A stretch of 64,000 nt of DNA from Ehretia macrophylla (taxonomy: Eukaryota > Streptophyta > Magnoliopsida > Boraginales > Ehretiaceae). Position numbers and translations under genes: made by a program. This document shows positions 11,385-24,130 of the stretch, one piece after another. The notes beneath the pieces were generated by a model. It saw only the letters and a list, made by a program, of their open reading frames with translations, had not been told where the DNA came from and did not search any database. Numbering within the stretch: position 1 is the stretch's first letter; each line of letters opens with the position of its first letter. The stretch lies in the NCBI GenBank assembly GCA_037974665.1, contig CM075769.1, positions 80,543,190 through 80,607,189 on the forward strand. Direction: 5' to 3'.

Positions 11385-11503
11385 GGGTGTGATCATACCA
11401 GCACTAATGCACCAGATCCCATCAGAACTCCGAAGTTAAGCGTGCTTGGGCAAGACTAATACTAGGATGGGTAACCCCGTTGGAAGTTCTCGTGTTGCAC
11501 CCT
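11385..11503 (+). rRNA. 5S rRNA gene, copy 15 (unit type C)
   Basis: It has C6T, G30A, G68A, G72C, G75A, G89A, C95G, G97T, C104T and C119T. The G72C/G75A pair (GACTAATAC) marks the type C/E gene family. Confidence 0.94.
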
Positions 11504-12062
11504 CTTTTCAATTTTTTTTGCCCTGGTTGGGGTTGCCAAGATACTTTATACCCCAAATCTTTATTACTGAATCCCACGGGACATTGGACAAGACAACTTT
11601 GCTTCACGTAGAGGTCGAGCCCGCAAACCGAGGGAGTAGGGTTTGTGAATAGGTCTCCATCGCTCCGGTGCCCATAACTTTTGATCTATAATGGGTTACA
11701 CGGTGCACAGCATACCGTTGCAAAGCTCTCTGAGAGCTCTACGACGGGGGCAGCCAGCTTGCTCACTGTGTCCATTTTTGGAGCCCAAAATCGAACGTTT
11801 TTATCAGTTTCAGGCCACTTTTGTTCTTTTGCTCTATTTTTCCCTTCCCGGATCGTACGTCGTGTGCTGTTAAAAGGACGACAACCTGACTCGCGGGACA
11901 TCAGAGTGTCCTACAATGTGTCGATATCACGTCTTGCGAGGATGCTGCGTTGTTGAAGCGTATGGGTTGTCGTTAAGCCCATTGGGCCTTTTGAATGGGC
12001 CATCTCTCTAGGTTGGGACTGTGAACCGTTAACCGCTATAGGAATTGTGCCCTCAACAGGAC

Positions 12063-12181
12063 GGGTGCGATCATACCAGTACTAATGCACCGGATCCCAT
12101 CAGAACTCCGAAGTTAAGCGTGGTTGGGCGAGAGTAGTACTAGGATGGGTGACCCCCTGGGAAGTCCCCGTGTTGCACCCC
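12063..12181 (+). rRNA. 5S rRNA gene, copy 16 (unit type A)
   Basis: It has C18T, C61G and T106C. T106C is shared with copy 21, exactly five units downstream. Confidence 0.96.
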
Positions 12182-12738
12182 CTTTTCAATTTCTTTTGCC
12201 CTGGTTAGGGTTGCCAAGATACTTTATCCACCAAATCTCTATTACCGAATCCAACGGAACATTGGGCAAGACAACTTCGCTTCACGTAGAGGCCGGGCCC
12301 GCAAACCGAGGGCGTAGGGTTTGTGACCAGGTCTCCGTCGCTCCGGTGCCCATAACTTTTGATCCGTAAGGAGTTACGCGGCGCACAACATACCGTTGCA
12401 AAGCTCTCATAGAGCTCAAACACGGAGGTAGCGAGGTTGCTTGCTTTGCCCGTTTTTGAGCCCAAAATCGAACGTTTTCATTAGTTTCAGGCCACTTTTG
12501 TTCTTTTGCTGTATTTTTCCTTCCCAGATCGTACGACGTGAGTTCTTAAAAGGACGACAACCTGACTCGCGGGACATCAGTGGGGCCTACAATGTGTCGA
12601 TATCACGTCTTGCGAGGATACTGCGTTGTTGAAGCGGATGGGTTGTCGTTAAGCCCATTAGGCCTTTTGAATGGGCCATCTCTCTAGGCTGGGACTGTGA
12701 ACCGTTAACACATATAGGAATTGTGCCCTCAACAGGAC

Positions 12739-12857
12739 GGGTGCGATCATACCAGCACTAATGCAACGGATCCCATCAGAACTTCGAAGTTAAGCGTGCT
12801 TGGGCGAGAGTAGTGCTAGGATGGGTGACCCCCTGGGAAGTCCTTTTGTTGCACCCC
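12739..12857 (+). rRNA. 5S rRNA gene, copy 17 (unit type B)
   Basis: It has C28A, C46T, A77G, C107T and G108T. C46T, A77G and G108T recur in copy 22, 3385 bp away. Confidence 0.95.
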
Positions 12858-13416
12858 CTTTTCAATTTTTTTTTGCCCTGGTTAGGGTTTCCAAGATACT
12901 TTATCCACCAAATCTCTATTACTGAATCCCACGGAACATTGGACAAGACAACTTTGCTTCACGTAGAGGTCGGGCCCGCAAACCGAGCGCGTAGGGTTTG
13001 TGACCAGGTCTCCGTCGTTCCGGTGCCCATAACTTTTGATCCGCAAGGAGTTACGCGGCGCACAACATACCGTTGCAAAGCTCTCTGAGAGCTCTACAAC
13101 GGGGGTAGCCAGCTTGCTTGGAATGCCCATTTTTGTAGCCCTAAAACGAACGTTTTCATCAATTTTAGGCCAGATTTCTTCTTTTGCTCTTTTTTTCCGT
13201 CCCAGATCGAACGTCGTGAGCTGTTAAAAGGACGACAACCTGACTTGCGGGACATCAGAAAGCCCTACAACGTGTCGATATCACGTCTTGCGTGGATGCT
13301 GCGTTGTTGAAGCTTATGGGTTGTCGTTAAGCCCATTGGGCCTTTTGAATGGGCCATCTCTTTAGGCTGGGACTGTTTACCATTAGCACATATAGGAATT
13401 GTGCTTTCAACTTGAC

Positions 13417-13535
13417 GGGTGTGATCATACCAGCACTAATGCCCCGGATCCCATCAGAACTCCGAAGTTAAGCGTGCTTGGGCAAGACTAATACTAGGAT
13501 GGGTGACCCCCTTGGTAGTTCTCGTGTTGCACCCC
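13417..13535 (+). rRNA. 5S rRNA gene, copy 18 (unit type C)
   Basis: It has C6T, A27C, G68A, G72C, G75A, G97T, A100T and C104T. It is the counterpart of copies 15 and 23. Confidence 0.94.
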
Positions 13536-14093
13536 CTTTTCAATTTTTTTTGCGCTGGTTGGGGTTGCCAAGATACTTTATACCCCAAATCTTTATTACT
13601 GAATCCCACGGGACATTGGGCAAGACAACTTCGCTTCACGTAGAGGTCGGGCCCGCAAACCGAGGGAGTAGGGTTTGTGACCAGGTCTCCATCGCTCCGG
13701 TGCCCATAACTTTTGATCTGTAATGGGTTACACGGTGCACAGCATACCGTTGCAAAGCTCTCTGAGAGCTCTACGACGGGGGCAGCCAGCTTGCTCACTG
13801 TGCCCATTTTTGGAGCCCAAAATCGAACGTTTTTATCAGTTTCAGGCCACTTTTGTTCTTTTGCTCTATTTTTCCGTCCCGAATCGTACGTCGTGTGCTG
13901 TTAAAAGGACGACAACCTGACTCGCGGGACATCAGATTGTCCTACAATGTGTCGATATCACGTCTTGCGAGGATGCTGCGTTGTTGAAGCGTATGGGTTG
14001 TCGTTAAGCCCATTGGGCCTTTTGATTGGGCCATCTGTCTAGGTTGGGACTGTGAACAGTTAACCCCTATAGGAATTGTGCCCTCAACAGGAC

Positions 14094-14212
14094 GGGTGCG
14101 ATCCTACCAGTACTAATGCACCGGATCCCATCAGAACTCCGAAGTTAAGTGTGGTTGGGCGAGAGTAGTACTAGGATGGGTGACCTCCTGGGAAGTCCTC
14201 GTGTTGCACCCC
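14094..14212 (+). rRNA. 5S rRNA gene, copy 19 (unit type D)
   Basis: It has A11C, C18T, C57T, C61G and C93T. An A interrupts the long T run after the gene (TTTTATTTGCC), as in copy 24. Confidence 0.95.
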
Positions 14213-14770
14213 CTTTTCAATTTTATTTGCCCTGGTTAGGGTTGCCAAGATACTTTATCCACCAAATCTCTATTACCGAATCCAACGAAACATTGGGCAA
14301 GACAACTTCGCTTCACGTAGAGGTCGGGCCCGCAAACCGAGGGCGTAGGGTTCGTGACCAGGTCTCCGTCGCTCCGGTGCCCATAACTTTTGATCCGTAA
14401 GGAGTTACACGGCGCACAGCATACCGTTGCAAAGCTCTCTGAGAGCTCTACAATGGGGGCAGCCAGCTTGCTTGCAATGCCCATTTTTGTAGCCCTAAAA
14501 TGAACGTTTTCATCAGTTTCAGGCCACTTTTCTTCTTTTGCTCTATTTTTTCATCCCTGATCGAACGTCGTGAGCTGTTAAAAGGACGACAACCTGACTC
14601 GCGGGTCATCAGAAAGCCCTACAACGTGTCGATATCACGTCTTGCGAGGATGCTGCGTTGTTGAAGCTTATGGGTTGTCGTTAAGCCCATTGGGCCTTTT
14701 GAATGGTCCATCTCTTTAGGCTGGGTCTGTTTACCGTTAACACATATAGGAATTGTGCTCTCAGATTGAC

Positions 14771-14889
14771 GGGTGCGATCATACCAGCACTAATGCTCCG
14801 GATCCCATCAGAACTCCGAAGTTAAGCGTGCTTGGGCGAGACTAATACTAGGATGGGTGACCCCCATGGAAGTCCTCGTGTTGCACCCC
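14771..14889 (+). rRNA. 5S rRNA gene, copy 20 (unit type E)
   Basis: It has A27T, G72C, G75A, T96A and G97T. The gene is identical to copy 25, and the following spacer is almost identical. Confidence 0.95.
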
Positions 14890-15447
14890 CTTTTCAATTT
14901 TTTTTGCCCTGGTTGGGGTTGCCAAGATACTTTTTTCCCCAAATCCTTATTACTGAATCCCACGGGACATTGGGCAAGGCAACTTCGCTTTACGTAGAGG
15001 CCAGGCCCGCAAACCGTGGGAGTAGGGTTTGTGACCAGGTCTCCTTCGCTCCGGTGCCCATAACTTTTGATCTGTAATAGGTTACACGGTGCACAGCATA
15101 CCGTTGCAAAGCTCTCTGAGAGCTCTACGACGGCGGCAGCTAGCTTGCTCGTTGTGCCCATTTTTGGAGACCAAAATCGAACGTTTTCATCAGTTTCAGG
15201 CCACTTTTGTTCTTTTGCTCTATTTTTTCGTCCCGGATCGTACGTCGTGAGCTGTTAAAAGTATGACAACCTGACTCGCAGGACATCAGAGGGCCCCACA
15301 ACGTGTCGATATCACATCTTGCGAGGATGCTGCGTTGTTGAAGTGGATGGGTTGTCGTTAAGCCCATTGGGCTTTTTGAATGGGCCATCTCTCTAGGCTG
15401 GGACTGTGAACCGTTAACACATATAGGAATTGTGCCCTCAACATGAC

Positions 15448-15566
15448 GGGCGCGATCATACCAGCACTAATGCACCGGATCCCATCAGAACTCCGAAGTT
15501 AAGCGTGCTTGGGCGAGAGTAGTACTAGGATGGGTGACCCCCTGGGAAGTCCCCGTGTTGCACCCC
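15448..15566 (+). rRNA. 5S rRNA gene, copy 21 (unit type A)
   Basis: It has only T4C and T106C. It begins the second full A-B-C-D-E block. Confidence 0.97.
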
Positions 15567-16123
15567 CTTTTCAATTTTTTTTGCCCTGGTTAGGGTTGCC
15601 AAGATACTTTATCCACCAAATCTCTATTACCGAATCCAACGGAACATTGGGCAAGACAACTTCGCTTCACGTAGAGGCCGGGCCCGCAAACCGAGGGCGT
15701 AGGGTTTGTGACCAGGTCTCCGTCGCTCCGGTGCCCATAACTTTTGATCCGTAAGGAGTTACGCGGCGCACAACATACCGTTGCAAAGCTCTCATAGAGC
15801 TCAAACACGGAGGCAGCGAGGTTGCTTGCTTTGCCCGTTTTTGAGCCCAAAATCGAACGTTTTCATTAGTTTCAGGCCACTTTTGTTCTTTTGCTGTATT
15901 TTTCCTTCCCAGATCGTACGACGTGAGTTCTTAAAAGGACGACAACCTGACTCGCGGGACATCAGAGGGGCTTACAATGTGTCGATATCACGTCTTGCGA
16001 GGATACTGCGTTGTTGAAGCGGATGGGTTGTCGTTAAGCCCATTGGGCCTTTTGAATGGGCTATCTCTCTAGGCTGGGACTGTGAACCGTTAACACATAT
16101 AGGAATTGTGCCCTCAACAGGAC

Positions 16124-16242
16124 GGGTGCGATCATACCAGCACTAATGCACCGGATCCCATCAGAACTTCGAAGTTAAGCGTGCTTGGGCGAGAGTAGTG
16201 CTAGGATGGGTGACCCCCTGGGAAGTCCTCTTGTTGCACCCC
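16124..16242 (+). rRNA. 5S rRNA gene, copy 22 (unit type B)
   Basis: It has C46T, A77G and G108T, all shared with copy 17. Confidence 0.96.
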
Positions 16243-16801
16243 CTTTTCAATTTTTTTTTGCCCTGGTTAGGGTTGCCAAGATACTTTATCCACCAAATCT
16301 CTACTACTGAATCCCACGGAACATTGGGCAAGACAACTTTGCTTCACGTAGAGGTCGGGCCCGCAAACCGAGCGCGTAGGGTTTGTGACCAGGTCTCCGT
16401 CGTTCCGGTGCCCATAACTTTTGATCCGTAAGGAGTTACGCGGCGCACAAAATACCGTTGCAAAGCTCTATGAGAGCTCTACAACGGGGGTAGCCAGCTT
16501 GCTTGGAATGCCCATTTTTGTAGCTCTAAAATGAACGTTTTCATCAGTTTCAGGCCAGATTTCTTCTTTTGCTCTATTTTTCCGTCCCAGATCGAACGTC
16601 GTGAGCTGTTAAAAGGACGACAACCTGACTCGCGGGACATCAGAAATCCCTACAACGTGTCGATATCACGTCTTGCGAGGATGCTGCGTTGTTGAAGCTT
16701 ATGGGTTTTCGTTAAGCCCATTGGGCCTTTTGAATGGGCCATCTCTTTTGGCTGGGATTGTTTACCATTAGCACATATAGGAATTGTGCTCTCAATTTGA
16801 C

Positions 16802-16920
16802 GGGTGCGATCATACCAGCACTAATGCACCGGATCCCATCAGAACTCCGAAGTTAAGCGTGCTTGGGCAAGACTAATACTAGGATGGGTGAACCCCTTGG
16901 AAGTTCTCGTGTTGCACCCC
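16802..16920 (+). rRNA. 5S rRNA gene, copy 23 (unit type C)
   Basis: It has G68A, G72C, G75A, C91A, G97T and C104T. Confidence 0.95.
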
Positions 16921-17479
16921 CTTTTCAATTTTTTTTTGCCCTAGTTGGGGTTGCCAAGATACTTTATACCCCAAGTCTTTATTACTGAATCCCACGGGAC
17001 ATTGGGCAAGACAACTTCGCTTCACGTAGAGGTCGGGCCCGCAAACTGAGGGAGTAGGGTTTGTGACCAGGTCTCCATCGCTCCGGTGCCCATAACTTTT
17101 GATCTGTAATGGGTTACACGGTGCACAGCATACCGTTGCAAAGCTCTCTGAGAGCTCTACGACTGGGGCAGCCAGCTTGCTCACTGTGCCCATTTTTGGA
17201 GCCCAAAATCGAACGTTTTTATCAGTTTCAGGCCACTTTTGTTCTTTTGCTCTATTTTTCCGTCCCGAATCGTACGTCGTGTGCTGTTAAAAGGACGACA
17301 ACCTCACTCGCGGGACATCAGATTGTCCTACAATGTGTCGATATCGCGTCTTGCGAGGATGATGCGTTGTTGAAGCGTATGGGTTGTCGTTAAGCCCATT
17401 GGGCCTTTTGAATGGGCCATCTCTCTAGGTTTGGACTGTGAACCGTTAACCCCTATAGGAATTGTGCCCTCAACATGAC

Positions 17480-17598
17480 GGGTGCGATCATACCAGCACT
17501 AATGCACCGGATCCCATCAGAACTCCAAAGTTAAGCGTGCTTTGGCGAGAGTAGTACTAGGATGGGTGACCCCTTGGGAAGCCCTCGTGTTGTACCCA
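17480..17598 (+). rRNA. 5S rRNA gene, copy 24 (unit type D)
   Basis: It has G48A, G64T, C95T, T103C, C114T and C119A. The T run after the gene is interrupted by A as in copy 19. Confidence 0.95.
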
Positions 17599-18156
17599 CT
17601 TTTTAATTTTATTTGCCCTGGTTAGGGTTGCCAAGATACTTTATCCACCAAATCTCTATTACCAAATCCAACAGAACATTGGACAAGACAACTTCGCTTC
17701 ATGTAGAGGCCGGGCCCGCAAACCGAGGGCGTAGGGTTTGTGACTAGGTCTCCGTCGCTCCGGTGCCCATAACTTTTGATCCGTAAGGACTTACGCGGCG
17801 CACAGCATACCGTTGCAAAACTCTCTGAGAGCTCTACAATGGGGGCAGCCAGCTTGCTTGCATTGCCCATTTTTATAGCCGTCAAACGAACATTTTCATC
17901 AGTTTCAGGCCACTTTTCTTCTTTTTCTCTATTTTTTCATCCCTGATCGAACGTCGTGAGCTGTTAAACGGACGACAACCTGACTCGCGGGACATCAGAA
18001 ATCCCTACAACGTGTCGATATCACGTCTTGCGAGGATGCTGCGTTGTTGAAGCTTATGGGTTGTCGTTAAGCCCATTGGGCCTTTTGAATGGTCCATCTC
18101 TTTAGGCTGGGTCTGTTTACCGTTAACACATATAGGAATTGTGCTCTCAGATTGAC

Positions 18157-18275
18157 GGGTGCGATCATACCAGCACTAATGCTCCGGATCCCATCAGAAC
18201 TCCGAAGTTAAGCGTGCTTGGGCGAGACTAATACTAGGATGGGTGACCCCCATGGAAGTCCTCGTGTTGCACCCC
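18157..18275 (+). rRNA. 5S rRNA gene, copy 25 (unit type E)
   Basis: It carries the same five changes as copy 20 (A27T, G72C, G75A, T96A, G97T), with no other difference in the gene. Confidence 0.95.
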
Positions 18276-18833
18276 CTTTTCAATTTTTTTTGCCCTGGTT
18301 GGGGTTGCCAAGATACTTTTTTCCCCAAATCCTTATTACTGAATCCCACGGGACATTGGGCAAGGCAACTTCGCTTTACGTAGAGGCCAGGCCCGCAAAC
18401 CGTGGGAGTAGGGTTTGTGACCAGGTCTCCTTCACTCCGGTGCCCATAACTTTTGATCTGTAATGGGTTACACGGTGCACAGCATACCGTTGCAAAGCTC
18501 TCTGAGAGCTCTACGACGGGGGTAGCTAGCTTGCTCGTTGTTCCCATTTTTGGAGACCAAAATTGAACGTTTTCATTAGTTTCAGGCCACTTTTGTTCTT
18601 TTGCTCTATTTTTCCGTCCCGGATCGTACGTCGTGAGCTATTAAAAGGATGACAACCTGACTCGCAGGACATCAGAGGGCCCCACAACATGTCGATATCA
18701 CGTCTTGCGAGGATGCTGCGTAGTTGAAGTGGATGGGTTGTCGTTAAGCCCATTGGGCTTTTTGAATGGGCCATCTCTCTAGGCTGGGACTGTGAACCGT
18801 TAACACATATAGGAATTGTGCCCTCAACAGGAC

Positions 18834-18952
18834 GAGTGCGATCATACCAGTACTAATGCACCGGATCCCATCAGAACTCCGAAGTTAAGCGTGCTTGGGC
18901 GAGAGTAGTACTAGGATGGGTGACCCCCTGGGAAGTCCTTCTGTTGTACCCC
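18834..18952 (+). rRNA. 5S rRNA gene, copy 26 (probably unit type D)
   Basis: It has G2A, C18T, C107T, G108C and C114T. The D assignment rests on the spacer and on its place before an E unit. Confidence 0.95.
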
Positions 18953-19510
18953 CTTTTGAAATCTTTTTGCCCTGGTTAGGGTTGCCAAGATACTTTATCC
19001 ACCAAATCTCTATTACCAAATCCAACGGAACATTGGGCAAGACAACTTCGCTTCACGTAGAGGCCGGGCCCGCAAACCGAGCACACAGGGTTTGTGACCA
19101 GGTCTCCGTCGCTCCGGTGCCCATATCTTTTGATCCGTAAGGAGTTACGCGGCGCACAGTATACCGTTGCAAAGCTCTCTGAGAGCTCTACAACGGGGGC
19201 AGCCAGGTTGCTTGCAATGCCCATTTTTGTAGCCCTAAAACGAACGTTTTCATCAGTTTCAGGCCACTTTTCTTCTTTTGCTCTATTTTTTCATCCCTGA
19301 TCGGACGTCGTGAGCTGTTAAAAGGATGACAACCTGACTCGCGGGACATCAGAAAGCCCTACAACGTGTCGATATCATGTCTTGCGAGGATGCTGCGTTG
19401 TTGAAGCTTATGGGTTGTCGTTAAGCCCATTGGGCCTTTTGAATGGGCCATCTCTTTAGGCTGGGACTGTTTACCGTTAACACATATAGGAATTGTGCTC
19501 TCAACTTGAC

Positions 19511-19629
19511 AGGTGCGATCATACCAGCACTAATGCACCGGATCCCATCAGAACTCCGAAGTTAAGCGTGCTTGGGCGAGACTAATACTAGGATTGGTGA
19601 CCCCCTTGGAAGTCCTCGTGTTGCACCCC
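19511..19629 (+). rRNA. 5S rRNA gene, copy 27 (unit type E)
   Basis: It has G1A, G72C, G75A, G85T and G97T. It is the last copy of the GACTAATAC gene family in this window. Confidence 0.95.
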
Positions 19630-20187
19630 CTTTTCAATTTTTTTTGCCCTGGTTGGGGTTGCCAAGATACTTTATCCCCCAAATCTTTATTACTGAATCC
19701 CACGGGACATTGGGCAAGACAACTTCGCTTCACGTAGAGGCCAGTCCCGCAAACCGTGGGAGTAGGGTTTGTGACCAGGTCTCCTTCGCTCCGGTGCCCA
19801 TAACTTTTGATCTGTAATGGGTTACACGGTGCATAGCATACCGTTGCAAAGCTCTCTGAGAGCTCTACGATGGGGGCAGCCAGCTTGCTCGTTTTGCCCA
19901 TTTTTGGAGACCAAAATCGAACGTTTTCATCAGTTTCAGGCCACTTTTGTTCTTTTGCTCTATTTTTTCGTCCCGGATCGTACGTCGTGAGCTGTTAAAA
20001 GGATGACAACCTGACTCGCAGGACATCAGAGGGCCCCACAACGTGTCGATATCACGTCTAGCGAGAATGCTGCGTTGTTGAAGTGGATGGGTTGTCGTTA
20101 AGCCCATTGGGCTTTTTGAATGGGCCATCTCTCTAGGCTGGGACTGTCAACCGTTAACACATATAGGAATCGTGCCCTCAACATGAT

Positions 20188-20306
20188 GGGTGCGATCATA
20201 CCAGCACTAACGCACCGGATCCCATCAGAACTCCGAAGTTAAGCGTGCTTGGGCGAGAGTAGTACTAGGATGGGTGACCCCCTGGGAAGTCCTTGTGTTG
20301 TACCCC
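20188..20306 (+). rRNA. 5S rRNA gene, copy 28
   Basis: It has T24C, C107T and C114T. Confidence 0.96.
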
Positions 20307-20864
20307 CTTTTGAATTTTTTTTTGCCCTGGTTAGGGTTGCCAAGATACTTTATCCACCAAATCTCTATTACCGAATCCCACGGAACATTGGGCAAGACAA
20401 CTTCGCTTCACGTAGAGGCCGGGCCCGCAAACCGAGGGCGTAGGATTTGTGACCAGGTATCGGTCGCTCCGGTGCCCATAAGTTTTGATCCGTAAGGAAT
20501 TACGTGGCGCATAGCATACCGTTGCAAAGCTCTCTGAGATCTCTAGGACGGAGGCAGCCAGCTTGATTGCTTTGCCTGTTTTTGGAGCCCAAAATCGAAC
20601 GTTTTCATCAGTTTTAGCCCACTTTTCTAGTTTTCCCTGTTTTTCTATCCCGGATTGTACGTCGTGAGTTGTTAAAAGCACGACAACCTGACTCTCGGCA
20701 TATCAGAGGGCCCTACAACGTGTCGATATCACGTCTTGCGAGGATGCTGCGTTGTTGAAGCGGATGGGTTGTCGTTAAGCCCATTGGGCATTTTGAATAG
20801 GCCATCTCTCTAGGCTGGGACAGTGAACTGTTAACACATTTAGGAATTGTGCCCTCAACATGAC

Positions 20865-20983
20865 GGGTGCGATCATACCAGCACTAATGCACCGGATCCC
20901 ATTAGAACTCCGAAGTTAAGCGTGCTTGGGTGAGAATAGTACTAAGATGGGAGACCCCCTGGGAAGTCCTCGTGTTGCACCAC
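20865..20983 (+). rRNA. 5S rRNA gene, copy 29
   Basis: It has C39T, C67T, G72A, G81A, T88A and C118A. Changes fall in the intermediate element and box C. Confidence 0.94.
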
Positions 20984-21539
20984 CTTTTCAAATTTTTTGC
21001 CCTGGTAGGGTTGCCAAGATACTTTATCCACCAAATCTCTATTATCGAATCCCACGGAACATTGGGCAAGACAACTTCGCTTCACATAGAGGCCGGGCCC
21101 GCAAACCGAGGGCGTAGGGTTTGTGACCCGGTCTCCGTCGCTCCGGTGCCCATAACTTTTGATCCGTAAGGAGTTACGTGGCGCACAGCATACCATTGCA
21201 AAGCCCTCTGAGAACTCGACGACGGGGGCGGCGAGCATGCTCGCCGTACCCCTTTTTGGAGCCCAAAATCGAATGTTTTCATCAGTTTCAGGCCACTTTT
21301 ATTCTTTTGCCCTGTTTTTTCATCCCGGAACGTATGTCGTGAGCTGTTAAAAGGACGACAACCTGACTCTCGATACATCAGAGGGCCTAACAACGTGTCG
21401 ATATCACGTCTTATGAGGATGCTGCGTTGTTGAAGCGGATGGGTTGTCGTTAAACCCATTGGGCCTTTTGAATGGGCCATCTCTCTAGGCTAGGACAGTG
21501 AACCGTTAACACATATAGGAATTATGCCCTCAACATGAC

Positions 21540-21658
21540 GGGTGCGATCATACCAGCACTAATGCACAGGATCCCATCAGAACTCCGAAGTTAAGCGTGC
21601 TTGGGCGAGAGTAGTACTAGGATGGGTGACCCCTTGGGAAGTCCTTGTGTTGTACCCC
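21540..21658 (+). rRNA. 5S rRNA gene, copy 30
   Basis: It has C29A, C95T, C107T and C114T. Confidence 0.96.
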
Positions 21659-22216
21659 CTTTTGAAATTTTTTTTCCCTGGTTAGGGTTTCCAAGATACT
21701 TTATCCACCAAATTTCTATTCCCGAATCCCACGGAACATTGGGCAAGATAACTTCGCTTCACGTAGAGGCCGGACCCGCAAACCGAGGGCGTAAGGTTTG
21801 TGACAAGGTCTCCGTCGCTCCGGTGCCCAAAACTTTTGATTCGAACGGAGTTGCACAGCGCACAGCATACCGTTGCAATGCCCTCTTAGAGCTCTACGAC
21901 AGGGGCAGCCAGCTTGCTCGCTGTGCCCGTTTTTGGAGCCCAAAATCGAACATTTTCATCAGTTTCAGACTACTTTTCTACTTTTGCTCTATTTTTCCAT
22001 CCCAAATCGTACATCATGAGCTGTTAAAAGGACGACAACCTGACTCGCGGAACATCAGGGGGCCCTACAACGTGTCGATATCACGTCATGCGAGGATGCT
22101 GCGTTGTTGAAGCGGATGGGTTGTCGTTAAGTGCATTGGGCCTTTTGAATGGGCTATCTCTCTAGGCTGGGACTGTGAACCGTTAACACATATAGGAATT
22201 GTGCCCTCAACATGAC

Positions 22217-22335
22217 GGGTGCGATCATACCAGCACTAATGCACCGGATCCCATCAGAACTCCGAAGTTAAGCGTGCTTGGGCGAGAGTAGTACTAGGAT
22301 GGGTGACCCCCTGTGAAGTCCTCGTCTTGCACCCG
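22217..22335 (+). rRNA. 5S rRNA gene, copy 31
   Basis: It has G98T, G110C and C119G, all near the 3' end. Its spacer is the first of the CACAAAGTCTCCG type. Confidence 0.96.
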
Positions 22336-22893
22336 CTTTTCAATTTTTTTTGCCCTAGTTGAGGTTGCCAAGATACTTTATTCACCAAATCTCTATTATC
22401 GAATCCCACGGAACATTGCGCGAGACAACTTCGCTTCACGTAGAGGCCGGGCCCGTAAACCGAGGGCGTAGGGTTTGTCACAAAGTCTCCGTTGCTCAGG
22501 TGCCCATAACTTTTGATCTGTAAGGAGTTACGCGGCGCACAGCATACCGTTGCAAAGCACTTTGAGAGCTCTACGACGTAGGTAGCCATCTTCCTCGCTG
22601 TGGCCTTTTTTGGAGCCCAAAATCGAACGTTTTCATTGGTTTCAGTCCACTTTTCTTCTTTTGCTCTGTTTTTCCGTCCTAGATCGTACGTCTTGAGCTG
22701 TTAAAAGGACGACAACCTGACTCGCGGGACATCAGAGGGCCCTACAATGTGTCGATATCACGTCTTGCGATGATGCAGTGTTGTTGAAGCGGATGGGTTG
22801 TCGTTAAGCTCATTGGGCTTTTTGAATGGGCAATCTCTTTAGGCTGGGACTGTGAACCGTTAACACATATAGGAATTGTGCCCTCAACATGAC

Positions 22894-23012
22894 AGGTGTG
22901 ATCATACCAGCACTAATGCACCAGATCCCATCAGAACTCCGAAGTTAAGCGTGCTTGGGCGAGAACAGTACTAGGATGGGTGACCCCCTGAGAAGTCCTC
23001 GTGTTGCACCCC
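22894..23012 (+). rRNA. 5S rRNA gene, copy 32
   Basis: It has G1A, C6T, G30A, G72A, T73C and G98A. Confidence 0.95.
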
Positions 23013-23568
23013 CTTTTCAATTTTTTTTGCCCTGGTTAGGGTTGCCAAGATACTTTATCCACCAAATCTCTATTACCGAATCCCACGGAACATTGGGCAA
23101 GACAACTTCGTTCACGTAGAGGCCGGGCCCGCAAACCGAGGTCATAGGGTTTGTAACCAGGTCTCCGTCGCTTCGATGCCCATAACTTTTGATCCGTAAG
23201 GAGTTACGTGGCGCACAGCATACCGTTGCAAATCTCTTTGAGAGCTCTGCGATGTAGGCAGCTAGCTTGATCGCCGTGCCCTTTTTGGAGCCCGAAATCG
23301 AACGTTTTCATCAATTTCAGGCCAATTTTCTTCTTTAGCTCTATTTTTCCGTCCCGGATCGAGCGTCGTGAGATGTTAAAACGATGACAACTTGACTCAC
23401 GGGACATCAGAGGGCCCTACAATGTGTCGATATCACGTCTTGCGGGGATGCTGCGTTGTTGAAGCGGATGGGTTGTCGTTAAGCCCATTGGGCCTTTTGA
23501 ATGGGCCATCTCTTTAGGTTGGGACTGTGAACCGTTAACACATATAGGAATTGTGCTCTCAACTTGAC

Positions 23569-23687
23569 GGGTGCGATCATACCAGCACTAATGCACCGGA
23601 TCCCATCAGAACTCCAAAGTTAAGCGTGCTTGAGCGAGAGTAGTACTAGGATGGCTGACCCCCTGGGAAGTCCTAGTGTTACACCCC
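23569..23687 (+). rRNA. 5S rRNA gene, copy 33
   Basis: It has G48A, G65A, G87C, C107A and G113A. Its spacer carries the 23-bp tandem duplication at 24131. Confidence 0.95.
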
Positions 23688-24130
23688 CTTTTCAATTTTT
23701 TTTTGCCCTGGTTAGGGTTGCCAAGAAACTTTATCCACCAAATCTCTATTACCGAATCCCACAGAACATTGGGCAAGACAACTTCGCTTCACGTAGAGGC
23801 CGGGCCTGCAAACCGAGGGCGTAGGGTTTATGACCAGGTCTCCGTCGCTCCGGTGCCCCTAACTTTTGATCCGTAAGAAGTTACGTGGCGCACAGCATAC
23901 CGTTGCAAAGCTCTCTCAGATCTCTACGACGGAGGCAGTGAGCTTGCTCGCTTTGCCCATTTTTGGAGCCCAAAATCGAACGTTTTCATCAATTTTAGGC
24001 CACTTTTCTTGTTTTGCCCTATTTTTCCATCCTGGAATGTACGTCGTGAGCTGTTAAAAGGACGACAACCTTACTCGCGGTACATCAGCGGGCCCTACAA
24101 CGTGTCGATATCACATCTTGCGAGGACGCT

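Larger units (their letters stand above)
10031..20187 (+). repeat. Higher-order 5S repeat: ABC / ABCDE / ABCDE / DE
   Basis: Unit types judged by linked gene and spacer variants occur in the order A-B-C (10031, 10707, 11385), A-B-C-D-E (12063 to 15447), A-B-C-D-E (15448 to 18833), then D-E (18834, 19511). The five-unit period is 3385-3386 bp and the three-unit offset is 2032 bp. Assignment of the last D is less certain. Confidence 0.8.
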
